This document shows, piece by piece, positions 13,367-25,168 of a DNA stretch of 64,000 nucleotides. Each line of letters starts with the position of its first letter. Position 1 is the stretch's first letter. The notes under the pieces are model-generated. The model was given only the letters and a program-made list of their open reading frames with translations, made no database searches and was not told the origin of the DNA. This stretch comes from Diphasiastrum complanatum (lineage: Eukaryota; Streptophyta; Lycopodiopsida; Lycopodiales; Lycopodiaceae), in the NCBI GenBank assembly GCA_029204225.1, contig CM055096.1, positions 75,181,521-75,245,520 on the forward strand. The letters run 5' to 3'. The translations under genes were made by a program, and so were the position numbers.

Positions 13367-13498
13367 AACCCAAACTCGCCCTATTCTACAAGGATATGTG
13401 CTCAATTCACATACCTTGGATATGTACAAAATATTTACATGGGTAGGATCCCCCAAACATTAACAACAGATGATAGATATGTTTTACAATTTTTAACA
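13367..13498 (-). repeat. 5' LTR start of copia B, inserted into copia C
   Basis: This 132-bp block repeats 9291-9422 almost exactly. Read on the minus strand it begins TGTTAAAAATTG at 13498 and breaks the reverse transcriptase/RNase H frame of copia C just after the residues MLVGYT. Below 13367 the two copies no longer match, so the rest of this LTR is lost or replaced. Confidence 0.75.
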
Positions 13499-16400
13499 CT
13501 GTGTAACCTACCAACATTGGCGCTTCAGGCTGATCATATTTTAAACCAAAATTCAATGTCCCTCTAATGTATCTAAGGATACGTTTAGCATACTTCCAAT
13601 GTGCTTGACTAGGATCTTGCATAAATTGACTAACAACACCAACATCATAAGAAATAGCAGGCCGTGTGTGTGTCAAATAAATCAAACTATCCACCAGTTG
13701 CTTGTATAAATAAGCATCCACTTTCTCATATTCATCATATGCAGTAAGCTTCATGTTGACATCCATAGGTGTACTCAAAGGCTTACAATCCTTGCATATT
13801 GAACTTATAAAGCAAATCTCATGCATATTTGCTTTGTGTAGGAAAGACAATGTCTTTCTTTTGCCATACTTCAATGCCAAGACAGTAGTGCATCAATCCT
13901 AGATCACTCATGTCAAAAGCATTGGAAAGATTTGATTTCATTTCATCAATTAAGCTCTCAATACTTCCTGCGATATCATCCATGTACAACACAATAAACA
14001 CTGTATCTAGATATTGTCTTAGAATGTAAAGATTAGGATCAGCATCACTCTTTACCATTCCCCTTCACTTGAAGTATTCATCAATGCAAGAGTACCACTC
14101 CCGTGGTGCTTGTTTCAATCTATAGATGGCTTTGTTGAGCTTACAAATGAGATGCTCTCTCCCTAGCTCAACAAGTCCTTGAAGTTGTACTAAGTACACC
14201 TCTTCATCTAGCACTCCATTAAGAAAAGCCGATTTAACATCCATTTGCTAGATCTTCCAACCATAGAAAGCAGAAATAGCAATGATAGAACGTGTAGTTA
14301 CCATCTTAGCTACGGGTGCAAAGGTTTCCTCAAAATCAGTACCTTCCCGCTGCTCAAATCCTCTCGCAACCAACCGTGCTTTGTACTAGTTGAGTTGCCC
14401 ATCAGTTCCATATTTGATCTTGTATATCCATTTGCAAGTGATAGACGACTTACCAACAGGTAGCTCAACCAAGTTCCACGTCCTATTTTTTGATATAGCT
14501 TCCATTTCTGTTTCCATAGCTTCATGCCACTCCTCGTGCTCCTTTGCTTTATCAAAAGTTTTTGGTTCTTGAGCCTTGAACACAGAACCCATTAAGGCTA
14601 TTCATCTCTAATCTTGCAGGAGGTTTTTAGTTTCTACTTGATCTTCTAAGCTCTCCCTACTCACTAGATTCAAGAGTATTTCTCTTCTTTGCATCATCTG
14701 TGACTGACAAGTACCATTTAAGTACTCTCTTGGGAATTTCAGCATCAGGCTTGTCTTTTTTCATTGGATTTTCCATATCAAAATCCACTTTCTTCTTGAC
14801 CTGTACTTTCGCTCCCTCATCAAAAGGTTCAGTGATTACTTCTGATTGTTCACCTTGACCCATCTCGTCAAATGTAGCATCCCTAGAAATCACAAGCTTC
14901 TATGCATTTGTGTCATACATCATGTATGCCTTGGCCTTCTCATCATATCCAAGGAAAATACACTTGATAGCTTTTTCATCCAATTTTCTTCATTTCTCAT
15001 CAGAAATATGAGCATCCAACCAAATACTCTCAAATGAAAGATATTAGGTTTCTTTCCAGTAAAAGCTTCATGAGGTGTCTTACCTTCCATGGATTTTGTA
15101 GGACACCAATTTAGGATGTGCGTACCTGTGCTACAAGCTTTTGTCCAAAAGGTATTTGGCAGACCCTTGCTTTTGAGCATTTCCCTGGCCATCTCAACAA
15201 TAGATCTGTTCTTTCGTTCTGCAACTCCGTTTTGCTGTGGTGAATAAGGTGTTGTAGTCTGCCTCTTGATCCCTTGGTCTTTGCAAAAATCAATAAATTC
15301 CGTCGAAAAATACTAACCACCTCCATTAGATCTCAAAGTCTTGATGCAACATCCTATTTGCTTTTCAATTAATGCCTTGAATTCCCTAAACTTAGAAAAA
15401 GCATCTGATTTCTTGCTTATGAAATAAATCCAAACGAATTTGCTAAAATCATCAATGAAGGTAATGAAGTAATAGTAGCCACTAAAAGATCTAGTTTGCA
15501 TAGGTCCACATAGATCATTGTGGACAAGATCTAGGATGCCACTGGCTCTCCTTGTTCCACTTTCGAGAAACCTCTCTCTGTGTTGTTTTTCCAAAATGCA
15601 ACCTTCACAAATTTTTCCTTCAAAAGAAATATCAGGCAATCCAATAACTAGATTACCTCTTTTGAGAATTTGTAAACTTTGAGCACTACTATGACCAAAT
15701 CATTGATGCCAAACATCACTTCAACTATCAACAGTGCTTACCATGGCTTGAGCAAAAGCTCTTGCATTCAATTTGTAGAGTTGATTTTTGTTGACTCTAG
15801 CTCCTGTAGCAATCACTTTGTAGTGATTCTTGATGTCTTTGACTAGACATTTGTCACTGTCAAACTTAACCTTGAGTTGTTGATCAGCCATCGTCCCAAC
15901 AGATTGTAGATTGTTAGCTAAGTCAGGTACATATTGCACATTGCTTATCCGCTTTATCATCCCGCTGGCTAACTTCATGGGTACCACTCCAAATCCTTTC
16001 ACAGATAGCAATTGACCATCGGCTTGTCCAACTTCATCACCATTGTGAGTTTCCTTGAGTTCTGAGAACCACTCTTTCCTTGAAGTCATGTGCTTGGACG
16101 CACCACTATCAATGTACTAGGTATCCTTGGCTTCATCACTTGCCATTAATGTTGTAATGAACAAGTTTGAACTCTCACCTGCATCATCTTGATCATCATC
16201 ATATTGATGTTGATTAGCATAGTTGTCTTTATAATAGTCATCATCAAATTGATGTTGATCAACATAATTGCCTGCTTGCCATTTGTCTTTTCTTTGTTCT
16301 AGCTCCTTTTGTTTCTTGAAGCATTCACGCTCCCAATGGCTAGGTTTGTTGCAGTACCTACAATTTCTAGGTTTATTTTGTCTGGAATACCCGCGTCCTT

Positions 16401-16930
16401 GACCTCAGCCTTGATTTCAATTGCCTCAATTCGGACTATCATTGGCTTGCTCATGAAATTGTTCAGCTGATCCCCGTCTTGAGTTCCTCCTCTCGATTCA
16501 TATCTTCCATGACCAAATCTTCTGCCTCATCCTCTAACTGCAAGAGCTTGATCATAGCCCCTATTATGATGATTCAAGTTCTCTTGACATTGCTGATCTT
16601 CCTACAAAAGCAATCCACCTAGTTTTCCTCTTGTGGCTATTATACTCATCACAAACATCTGATGTGACTCACTCAGATTATCCAATGTGAATTGCACGAT
16701 CTCACGATCTCGTACTCGCTCTCCAAATGCTGCTAATTGGTCACGAATTTTTTTTATCTTCAGTATGTGATCGACAATAGTTGCACCATCATCCATCCGC
16801 AATGTATGCAACTTCATCTTCAGAATAGTATTTGAGATGTATTTGTCATTTCAAATAATGCCTTCAATGTATCCCATGCTTCTTTTGGTCCTTCCAAATC
16901 TGAAATGTAGGAAATATTGCATCTCTAACT
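13499..16930 (-). mobile_element. Ty1/copia retrotransposon C, nearly full-length broken polyprotein
   Basis: Domains follow in normal copia order on the minus strand: gag near 16930-16602, CCHC knuckle (CRYCNKPSHWEREC) near 16370-16320, protease with DSGASKHMTS near 16110-16085, pre-integrase and integrase 15700-14920 (HNDLCGPM, FIDDFSKF), a linker at 14893-14657, and reverse transcriptase from 14592 with LYMDD intact near 13990. It ends in the thumb/RNase H border where the LTR of element B cuts it. Several stops and frameshifts interrupt it, including a Glu-to-stop at the integrase GGG-stop-YFS site, where the preceding Asp is also Asn. No LTR or primer site of its own was recognised. Confidence 0.9.
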
Positions 16931-17097
16931 GCTAAGCTACCGACATTCTGTGCTTTCTGTTTTCTCCTTAGACATCAAATAAAAAGGTGAGACAAAATAG
17001 TAACAACACTTGAGGGAAAAATTGGTTGTAGAAGTGAAAAAAAAATCCATAAGGACACCTAGAATATGCAAATACTCACATGTATGCCAAGAAATGT

Positions 17098-17300
17098 GTT
17101 GACTCAGAAGATACCAGATGGAAGCTGAAGGATGGCAAAGCATTCACAATGATCATCCTCAACATTTCAGATACTTAGATCGGCCATGTGTCCATAGCAC
17201 AGACATCCAAAGAAGTCTGGGACATCTTGAGCACATTATACGAAGTGCAAGATATAGTTTCCAAGCTACATCTCAGGAAGAAATTTTACTCCCAAAAGAA
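17098..17300 (+). pseudogene. Gag fragment of copia family A, plus strand
   Basis: The plus strand reads RWKLKDGKAF, IILNISDT and SKEVWDILSTLYEV, then SKLHLRKKF. The same residues, slightly changed, occur in the gag of element A (SKWKSKDGTAF, IILNISNT, SKEVWDILSSLYGV). It is about 200 bp, broken by stops, and has no other domains attached. The region from here to 17680 is AT-rich and shows no further coding sequence. Confidence 0.7.
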
Positions 17301-17686
17301 TATTTTATTATCAATTTATCCGAATATTTTGGACAACTTGTTAATATTCATCAAAAATTAATATATTAAAGTCTTTTGAATATGCTTATGACTCATGCAA
17401 CTTTTAAGGTACCTTTCAAAATGCTCAAAGGTCCTATTATTCCAGCCTAATTTATCAAAAGTCAACAACATTATAGATATGCATATCTTGTACTCCTTCA
17501 CATACTTTAAGTATTAATAACAAAGAAAATATCATTTATAGAAAATCAATTTTAATTCTACAATGAGTAGTCCCAATTGCTAAAAACAAATAGTTCAATG
17601 GTGATGACAACAATCAGAGTTGATGATGAATCAATGTCATTTGTTCAAAGAAAAAGATCAATTGTTGTCATGTTGAGTATAAGAAC

Positions 17687-17687
<1 letters not shown>

Positions 17688-17737
<50 letters not shown>

Positions 17738-18367
17738 CTCTCTCTCTAAACAGGCTATGAACTATTTAAAATTTCTTGAAGCTATGTGTTAAATTGAGAA
17801 AATGATCTAAATCAACATATGCATTATGTTGTTCAAGAATCCCTAGAAATAAATGATATAACTTATGTAGTTTGTCAGTCTAATGTCTAGTGTTGAACAT
17901 TATGGTATGACAATTCATATAAAAGTGATTGTAATATATTAATGATTATATCTTTAATCAGTTAGTTTAAGGTGATCATGACAATTTTTGGATTGTTTAG
18001 TCTTCGTAATTGTAGATAAAAGCTCACATAAAGTGATCATCTCAATGCAATAACAATTTAAAAAAGATAGTAAACATTCTCATATCTTTGAAATTCTATA
18101 GGTACATAAGAACCTCTATAGGAAACTTTGATAAGATGCATGTGAATTCCATGATAGGACATTTGTGAGTTTCTATTGAATGCACTCACATGTACATCAA
18201 ATCAAGTGAGCAACTTGGATCACAATGTTTCAGAGAAGATGAAATATTACAAAGTTTGGTTTTAATGATTTCTACAAGTCTTTAAAGTTCATGACCATTT
18301 GCAAATGTGCTCATTGTGTATTATTTATTATTTTCACAAATCCCTTCCCATGGTCTTAAAAAAAAAC
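17688..18367. repeat. Tandem duplication, copy 1, starting with (TG)n(CG)n(CT)n
   Basis: A block that begins with about 21 TG units (17688-17729), a short GC run and a CT run, followed by about 620 bp of AT-rich unique sequence. The whole block is repeated directly at 18491-19219 with roughly 90% identity by eye. Copy 1 holds a segment near 18280-18315 that copy 2 lacks. No coding content was recognised. Confidence 0.9.
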
Positions 18368-18486
18368 CAATTCTGCCAGTGATTGGTATTTCAACCGAAA
18401 AGGAAGATAGGGCCACATTACAAAAGGCATTCATCTTGCGCTTCAAGACCACTTGATTTATGAAAGATCATCTCTTACAACTTGGA

Positions 18487-18490
<4 letters not shown>

Positions 18491-18555
<65 letters not shown>

Positions 18556-19219
18556 ACGCACGTTCGCACACGTGCACGCACCCATGCTCTCTAAATAGGC
18601 TATGAACTATTAAAAATTTCTTGAAGTTGTGTGTTAAATTGAAAAAAAGATCTAAATCAGCATATGTATTATGTTGTTCAAGAATCGCTAGAAATAAATG
18701 ATATAACCTATGTAGTTTATTAGTCTAATGTCTATAATTGAACATTATGTTATGGCAATTCATATAAAAGTGATTGTAATATATTAATGATTGTATTTTT
18801 GTTCAGTTAGTTTAAGGTGATCATGACAATTTTTGGATTATTTAGTCTTCATAGTTATAGATAAAATCTCACATAAAGTGATCACCTCAATGCAATAATA
18901 ATTTAAAAAGTTCAAAGCTCACATTTCAATACCATGTTAATGTCATAACAACTTGAACAAAGATAGTAAACATTCTCATATCTTTGAAATGTTATAGGTA
19001 CTATAGGAAACTTTGACAAGAGGCATGTAAAATTCCATGATAGGACATTTGTGACTTTCTATTGAATGCACTCACATGTACATCAAATCAGGTGAGTAAC
19101 TTGGATCACAATGTTTCAGAGAAGATGAAATATTACAAAGTTTGGTTTTAATGATTTCTACAATTGTCATTGTGTATTATTTATTATTTTCACAGACTCT
19201 TCCCATGGTCGTTAAAAAA
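18491..19219. repeat. Tandem duplication, copy 2, starting with (TG)32
   Basis: Direct repeat of the previous block, offset about 800 bp. The microsatellite here is 64 bp of pure TG (18491-18554) followed by a degenerate CA/CG stretch instead of the GC and CT runs. An extra piece of about 50 bp near 18910-18960 is missing from copy 1. The unrelated 120 bp between the two copies (18370-18490) contains nothing recognisable. Confidence 0.9.
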
Positions 19220-19690
19220 AAGATCTCAAAAATATTACTTAACATTAGTGTCATTACGTACAATTTCATACTACAAGTTCAAGCCAATGTTGGAGCTCAT
19301 GGTCTCCTTGATCTCTAGATTCCATTTGTAGACCAAGGTCTAGACTACGTATCCATAGCCACCAATATCATTTTTATCCAAATTGAATGATTTGAGAAAA
19401 ATGTTTTCTTACACTTGGCATGACACTGATCTATCAAATACGTGAGCATTTCATCTCCTTTCCTAACCACTGAATGATCAAAATACATGCATGCCCTATA
19501 TAGCGGTTTATGTCTTTAGATATGGACATGTTATAAACACATGAGCAATACTTGTGGATATAGTTATTTGAGTACTCAATCACTATTGAAGCTTGTAACA
19601 ATTGTACATTCATTATTAGGGTGGACTCTTGCATTCCTATTAATCAAGAGATGTATAAATCTATTACTCATAGATATGCTAAAGTGGGCA
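19220..19690. other. Stretch without recognisable features
   Basis: No open frame with a known domain, no clear repeat. It lies between the tandem duplication and the 3' end of copia F, and could include LTR sequence of that element. Confidence 0.4.
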
Positions 19691-21169
19691 TCCTAGAGGC
19701 CATAGTTAGAACCCCTTAGGTATTTGCTAGATCGATATAAATAGGATTCCATATTTGAGACTATCCTTTTTAGAATACGAGTTTGATGTCCCACTCTTTG
19801 TAAAGGAGCTTTGTCTTTTAGAGATCTTGTTGAAATATCAGCAACCAATATTCTTCATTAGGTTTTTCTTGTTGAATGCTTTCTTTTAAAAAATTGCTAT
19901 TTATGTATCACACTTGAACATAAATTGCTATTACCATTGAACTTATAAAGTAAACGTAAAGAAACCAAACATTGATTATTGCTAATTTAACTCTCTCCCT
20001 CAATAATCAACATCTCACTTAGTCCGAAGATCTATGCTATTCATGGAATATACATCCACGACGGTATCATACTTTAGTATTGACAAGTATTTCAAAAAAA
20101 GAACTTTTTACATTATTGTTTCCATACCAAGCTTAGCTCTAAAAATCTTAAAGTTGTCTTTACTTAAAGCTTTTATGAATATCATCAAGTTGCAATGTTG
20201 TAGAGCAATGTGTAACATTAATATCTTCAGATTGTCACTTCTCACGCAAAAAGTGATGTTTTACTTCAATGTGTTTAGTTCTTGCGTTAAATACTAGACT
20301 TTTGCTCAACTGTATCCCACTTTGGCCATCACTAAAGAAAATAGTGGGGTTACAGTTGGCTATCACTAAAGAAAATAGTGGGGTGTGTTTGCCTCATACC
20401 AATCTCACTCAACAATCTACGTAACCATACAGCTTCTTGAGTAGCAAAACTTAACACTTTACATTCAACTTCTGTCATCGCGTGTCCTGTTTCTTACTAG
20501 ACCATGAAAAACAGCCATTTTCAAATTGAAAGCATACCCAATATTGGTCTTCTATTGTCTATATTACCAGCCCAATCATCGCCAACTACCCTTGCCATCT
20601 AGTTAAACAGTTTGCCTTTTATAAACCGAGCCAAGGTTGGATGTGCCTTTTACATACCTCAAAAATCTCTTTGTCACTTTCTCATGACAACATGAATTAA
20701 CTGATTAAGCTCACATCAAAGCAAATATCAGGGCGAGTGGTCGTAAGATAAATCAAACTTCCAATTAGTTGACGAAATAACGTAGCATCAACTTGACCAC
20801 TATCATCAACACGAGACAACTTCTTACCAACTTCACATGTAGTAATGAATGACTTACACTCTATCATGTGAAATCTTTCTAGAATCTCGCAAACATATTT
20901 GCTTTGACATAGCCTGATGTCATTGCCATTTTTCCATACTTCAACTCCCAAGCAATAATGCATAAGATCTAAATCTATCATTTAAATCGCTTGCAGAAAT
21001 TGGCTTTGATAGAGTGAATGAGACTCTCGTCATTGCCCATGATAATTATGTCATCAACATATAGTACAACTAAGGCAATGCTATCATCATTTATAAGAAG
21101 ATAAATATTAGGATCTGAACTGTTAGATTTCTCATGCTCAGCCTTAGTAATGAGCATTCTGAAAATCGA

Positions 21170-21630
21170 AGGCCGACTATATGTTTTCGGACCTTCACAT
21201 TTTTCCTTTGAGATTTTTTTGCCTTCACCATTTTTAGACACCTTCGCCCTTTTCCTCACCTTCGCAAAAAAGGTGACACAGTGGCCAAGTGGCCAAAAAG
21301 ACTTAGAAAACCATTTTAAGGCACCTTCCTTTTTTGCCTTTTTTGCCCCTTCGCGAAAAAGGAGACACAGTAGCCAGAATGCCTTAGAAACCATTTTTAG
21401 GACACCTTCGTCTTTTGTCTTTTTTGCCCCTTCGCGAAAAGGAGACACACAAGCCAGAATGACTTAGAATCAATTTTAAGGCACCTTCATCTTTTTCGTC
21501 TTTTTCCTCATTTTTCCTGCCTCCGGCTTTTTGCCTTTTTCCTGCCTTCGCTCTAAGGACACCTTTGGGATTTACATGCCTTTAGTCTAAGGGCACCTTC
21601 GGGTTTTTCACATTTTTGCTACATTGGCAG
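21170..21630. repeat. Degenerate tandem repeats inside copia F reverse transcriptase
   Basis: Units of about 80-88 bp start at 21273, 21361 and 21441. Each reads (G/A)GACACA, a CCTTAGAA or ACTTAGAA block, a TTTTAAGGCACCTTC block and a CCCCTTCGCGAAAA block. Shorter TTCGCC/TTTTTCC-rich repeats flank them out to 21170 and 21630. The array sits inside the reverse transcriptase and splits it. Similar GCGAAAAAGCCGAA motifs occur in the LTR-like region 31130-31400. Confidence 0.8.
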
Positions 21631-21757
21631 ACCAACGTCACCAACTTATCATCAACCCTAAAACAACTAGAGAAACAAATATCCTAAGGTCAGTTACCAA
21701 CTTTGTACATATGCAAAACTGGAGTAAATGGCAGTTAAGGCATAAAGATACTTGTCT

Positions 21758-21862
21758 CTCGACATCAGAGACGTTACTTCCAAGCTTCATCTGAGGAAGA
21801 AATTCTTCACCCTCATAATGTCTAACGCAGATAGTGTTTTGAGCCACCTCAACACCTTTAAA
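21758..21862 (+). pseudogene. Gag fragment of copia family A inside copia F
   Basis: The plus strand reads LDIRDVTSKLHLRKKFFTL, then MSNADSVLSHLNTFK. Element A gag has RDVTSKLHLRRKFFTL and MSNADSLHNHVNHFK at the same place. Only about 35 codons remain. It is flanked on both sides by minus-strand sequence of copia F, so it was joined there by rearrangement or microhomology repair. Confidence 0.75.
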
Positions 21863-22973
21863 TGCCTATGGATCGATTCCATCTCCTCCTCCATTGTCCT
21901 TTGCCATTTTTTGAGATCCTTTGCTTCATAAAAAGTCGATGGCTCTTGACACTTCAAAATGTTGCTCATTAGGGCATAATCTACATGGTAACGATCATGA
22001 GCTTTTCTTTCTCGCGATGATCTCCTCACTTCCTCTTGCGAACTAGACCCTGGCATGTTCATTTCCGCATCCTTCATGATTTTCTCGTACCATTTGGGTA
22101 CCTTCAATTCTGGTGAGACACTTCTTGGTGAGTATATGTCCCAAGGAGTGTCCAAATAACGTCTCTTGCTTCCAGCAGATTTTTTTCTTTGTTGCACCTA
22201 TCAGTAAATACCTTTGCCCAGGCTCATGGATTGGTGGAGTTTCTCATACTCATCTTCTCGAGCCTGATCCTCATGTGCATCAACCTATGGAACATCTTCT
22301 TCATCTCCTTCCAATATTGTGGGAAGTCTTTTGATGCTATCATTACCACCTGCATGGTCTTCATCATCAAAAGTATGAATTTCTTCAAAGATGACATCTT
22401 AACTAATGTGAATCTTATTCATCACAGGATCAAAACACATGTACTACACCTTTGTCCTCTCATCATACCCAACAAAGATACATTTGATTGCTTTAGCATC
22501 AAGTTTGCTTCACTCCTCCTTTGATACGTGTACATATGCCTTACACCCAAAGACACAAAACTTGTCAATTCTAGACGTCATTCCCATAAGAGCTTCTTCG
22601 GGAGTCACATTTGGAACCGCAACTATGGGACTTCTATTTTGTAGGAATGTTGTTGCATTACACGCCTCTGACCAATAAAAGTTTGGTAAGCCCATTTGCT
22701 TCATTATGGAGCGTGCATTTTTTGTAATGGTTCTATTCTTCCTTTTTGCAACACCTTTACTATGTGGCGTGTGTGCTTGAGTAAATTTTCTTTTCATGCC
22801 ATGTTCCTTGCAAAAGTCTTTTAAATCATCCAATTTATATTCTCCCCCCCTCTATCTGATCTAAGCACTTTGATTCATGCATCCAATTGGTTCTCCACCA
22901 AAGCCTTGAATTCTTTGAAGCGAACAAAAGCATTAGGTTTCTTCTTCATGAAATATATCCTTGTCCTCCTAGA

Positions 22974-23807
22974 GGGAGGGTCAAGATGACCATTTGTAAC
23001 ATGTATCGGGCCAAGAGCCCATGTAGTCATTGAATGTTGAAAATATAATTGTGTTAGGAGATTACGAATTGTAAATTGATTATCAGGAAATGCATAGGCA
23101 TAATTGGTTAGTTGTATGAAGTAAAAAGTGTCGCTGTAAGTAGAAGGTTAGGATAAGTCATATTCAAGTGGAAATTGAATAGTCGGTAAATCGAACAGTC
23201 GGTAAGCAATCATAGGAGTAAGGATTGTGGTCTTCGATGGGAAGTTGAACAGACCGTAAGGGACCGTAAATCGATGATTACGGGAAGCTGAAGCAACCAT
23301 TGCGGTCATTTCGAAAAGAGGTGTTATGGAATTGGGAGGTTTTTACAAAAAGGATAAATAGGGATTTTGAAGCCAGAAAGAGGGCTTTTGAATACTATAT
23401 TGTCTAGGCAGTAGTGTATTCTAGAGATGAAGGCTGAGAGTCGACTACTGATTATGCTTAGTTTCAGTCTTCGTGTGAGTTGCAGGCATCAAGAGAATGT
23501 TACCTTGCTAAAACCCTTTAAGCAACTGACATGTAGGCGCTGAGTATGGTGTATCAGCTATTACTTCTACAATTGACTACTACATTGTTATCTGTTGAAA
23601 GTTGTGAGCATGGTTGTTGGTTATTTTCATAGAACCAGTTTACTCATCGTATGAATTGTAGTTTGCAATAGTTACTCTATTTAATTAGCATTAGGTTATT
23701 GGATATATTGCTATTATTGTTATCATTATTGGATTCGTGTTACATTAGAGGGTTTTGTTGTCGTAATTGGGAATAGGGAGTTAAGGGATTAAAATACACC
23801 CCTAACA
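22974..23807 (+). repeat. 5' LTR of gag-only element O
   Basis: This segment and 24467-25168 are direct repeats aligned from their first bases to where the second copy is cut off. The expected start TGTAGGG is seen in the second copy; here it reads GGGAGGG. The end CCCTAACA at 23807 is near-complementary to the start, as expected of LTR termini. The length is about 834 bp. It begins exactly where the integrase frame of copia F stops. Confidence 0.8.
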
Positions 23808-23813
23808 CCTTTT

Positions 23814-23830
23814 TGGTTCCATTGCCGGGA
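23814..23830 (+). promoter_or_regulatory. Primer-binding site of element O, tRNA-Asp type
   Basis: TGGTTCCATTGCCGGGA lies six bases after the LTR end. Plant Tat/Athila-type Ty3/gypsy elements use a site complementary to tRNA-Asp (TGGCGCCGTTGCCGGGG); this site matches it apart from three substitutions at positions 4, 5 and 9, and an A for the last G. It is unlike the TGGTATCAGAG of all the copia elements here. Confidence 0.7.
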
Positions 23831-23874
23831 CCATTTCTTTGTGGTAGCATATTCTGGAGTGGAACGAATTTGAA

Positions 23875-24466
23875 TTGTGGGTAGAGTTAGCAGAGGAGGA
23901 AGTGGAGTTGTCTCTAATGTCTACAAGTGCTGGCTATTCGGATTTGGAAAAATCTACGATTCTACATGGAATGGATGCGGTTTCAATAGGCCGTACTCGA
24001 GCAGCTGTGTTTCAGTGTTTTAAAGGTAAGAAGCACAATAATCCTGACATGCACATTCACCAATTCCTAGTGGTTTGCCAGGCAAATCATGAAGTGAAGG
24101 ACATTCAAAAATTGGAATTGACGGGGAACTACTTCACTACACGGCCAAGGCCTGGAATATACTATGGATGCTACAAGACAGTTGGAGGAAGAAGAAACTA
24201 GAAAGCAGTACCAACGACAACATCAACATCATCGGTGAGATGGCTCGTCTGATTCTGATTCAGATACAGATTTAGAATCAGATAGTTCTTCAAGCTTGGA
24301 AGAGAGTTCATCTTCTTCATGTGATGGGAAATGGTCGAAGAGGCATAAGCGAAAAGGAACAACCAGTGAGCCATTGCCAGCGGTCACAAAAGAGGTTGTT
24401 ACTATGGAATTTCGCCAGGAAAATGTTCATTTTTGTCGAAATTGCAATCAGGTTGGGCACTATATG
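23875..24466 (+). mobile_element. Internal region of element O: gag only
   Basis: The internal region is only about 660 bp (23808-24466). It encodes a gag-like protein: a frame from 23875 with MHIHQFLVVCQANHEV and IQKLELTGNYF. A frameshift near 24160 follows, then a Glu/Ser-rich linker (LEEEETRKQYQ, then SDSDSDTDLESDSSSS), and a CCHC knuckle begun as CRNCNQVGHYMC at 24440-24466. The frame runs straight into the second LTR. No protease, integrase, reverse transcriptase or polypurine tract lies between the LTRs. So this is a non-autonomous or internally deleted Ty3-like element that keeps only gag. The primer site and gag style argue against copia. Confidence 0.7.
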
Positions 24467-25168
24467 TGTAGGGTCGAGATGACCATTTGTAACATGTATC
24501 AGGCCAAGAGCCCATGTAGTCCTTGAATGTTGAAAATATAATTGTGTCTGGAGATTACAAATTGTAAATTGATTATTAGGAAATGTGTAGGCATAATCGG
24601 TTAATTGTATCTGTAAGTAGAAGGTTAGGATAAGTCATATTCAAGTGGAAATTGAATAGTCGGTAAGCAATCATAGGAGTAAGGGTTGTGGTCTCCGATG
24701 GGAAGTTGAACAGGCCGTAAGGGACCATAAACTCGACGACTACGGGATGCAACGAGAAGCTGAAGCGACCATTGCGGTCATTTTGAAAAGAGGTGTTTTG
24801 GAATTCGTAGTTTTTTACAGAAAGGATAAACAGGGACTTTGAAACCAGAAGAAGGATAAATACTATACTATCTAGGTAGTAGCGTATTCAGGAGATGAAG
24901 GGTGAGAGTTGTGAGTTGCAGGCATCAAGAGAATGTTACCTTGCTTAAAACCCTTTAAGCAATTGGCATGTAGGCGCCGAGTATGGTGTATCAGCTATTA
25001 CTTCTACAATTAACTACTACTCTATTATTTGTTGAAAGTTGTGAGCATGGCAGTTGGTTATTTGCATAGAACCAGTTTAATCATCGTATGAATTGTAGTT
25101 TGGAATAGTTACCTCTGTTTAATTAGCGTTAGGTTGTTGGATATATTGCTAATATTGTTGTTATTATT
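24467..25168 (+). repeat. 3' LTR of gag-only element O, truncated
   Basis: Direct repeat of 22974-23807, starting TGTAGGGTC at 24467. It lacks two short segments present in the first copy, for example near 23115-23140 and 23180-23210. Homology ends near 25168 where copia G begins, so about 130 bp of its end are missing. Confidence 0.8.

Larger units (their letters stand above)
19690..22973 (-). mobile_element. Ty1/copia retrotransposon F: integrase to polyprotein end and 3' tract
   Basis: On the minus strand the integrase core starts at 22973 (SRRTRIYFMKKK) and continues to about 22510 (HSKGVAKRKNRT). A linker and reverse transcriptase start follow at 22197-21865 (MEEEMESIH). The catalytic LYVDDIIIMG lies near 21060, thumb and RNase H at 20981-20697 (SLIYLTTTRPDICFDV), and the C-terminus (HFLREK, INVTHCSTTLQLDDI) ends at a stop at 20108. 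A polypurine-like GAGGGAGAG lies near 19995, so the 3' LTR should extend below it to about 19690. The reverse transcriptase is split by tandem repeats (21170-21630) and by a gag fragment of another family (21758-21862). Gag, protease and the integrase N-terminus are absent. Confidence 0.85.
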
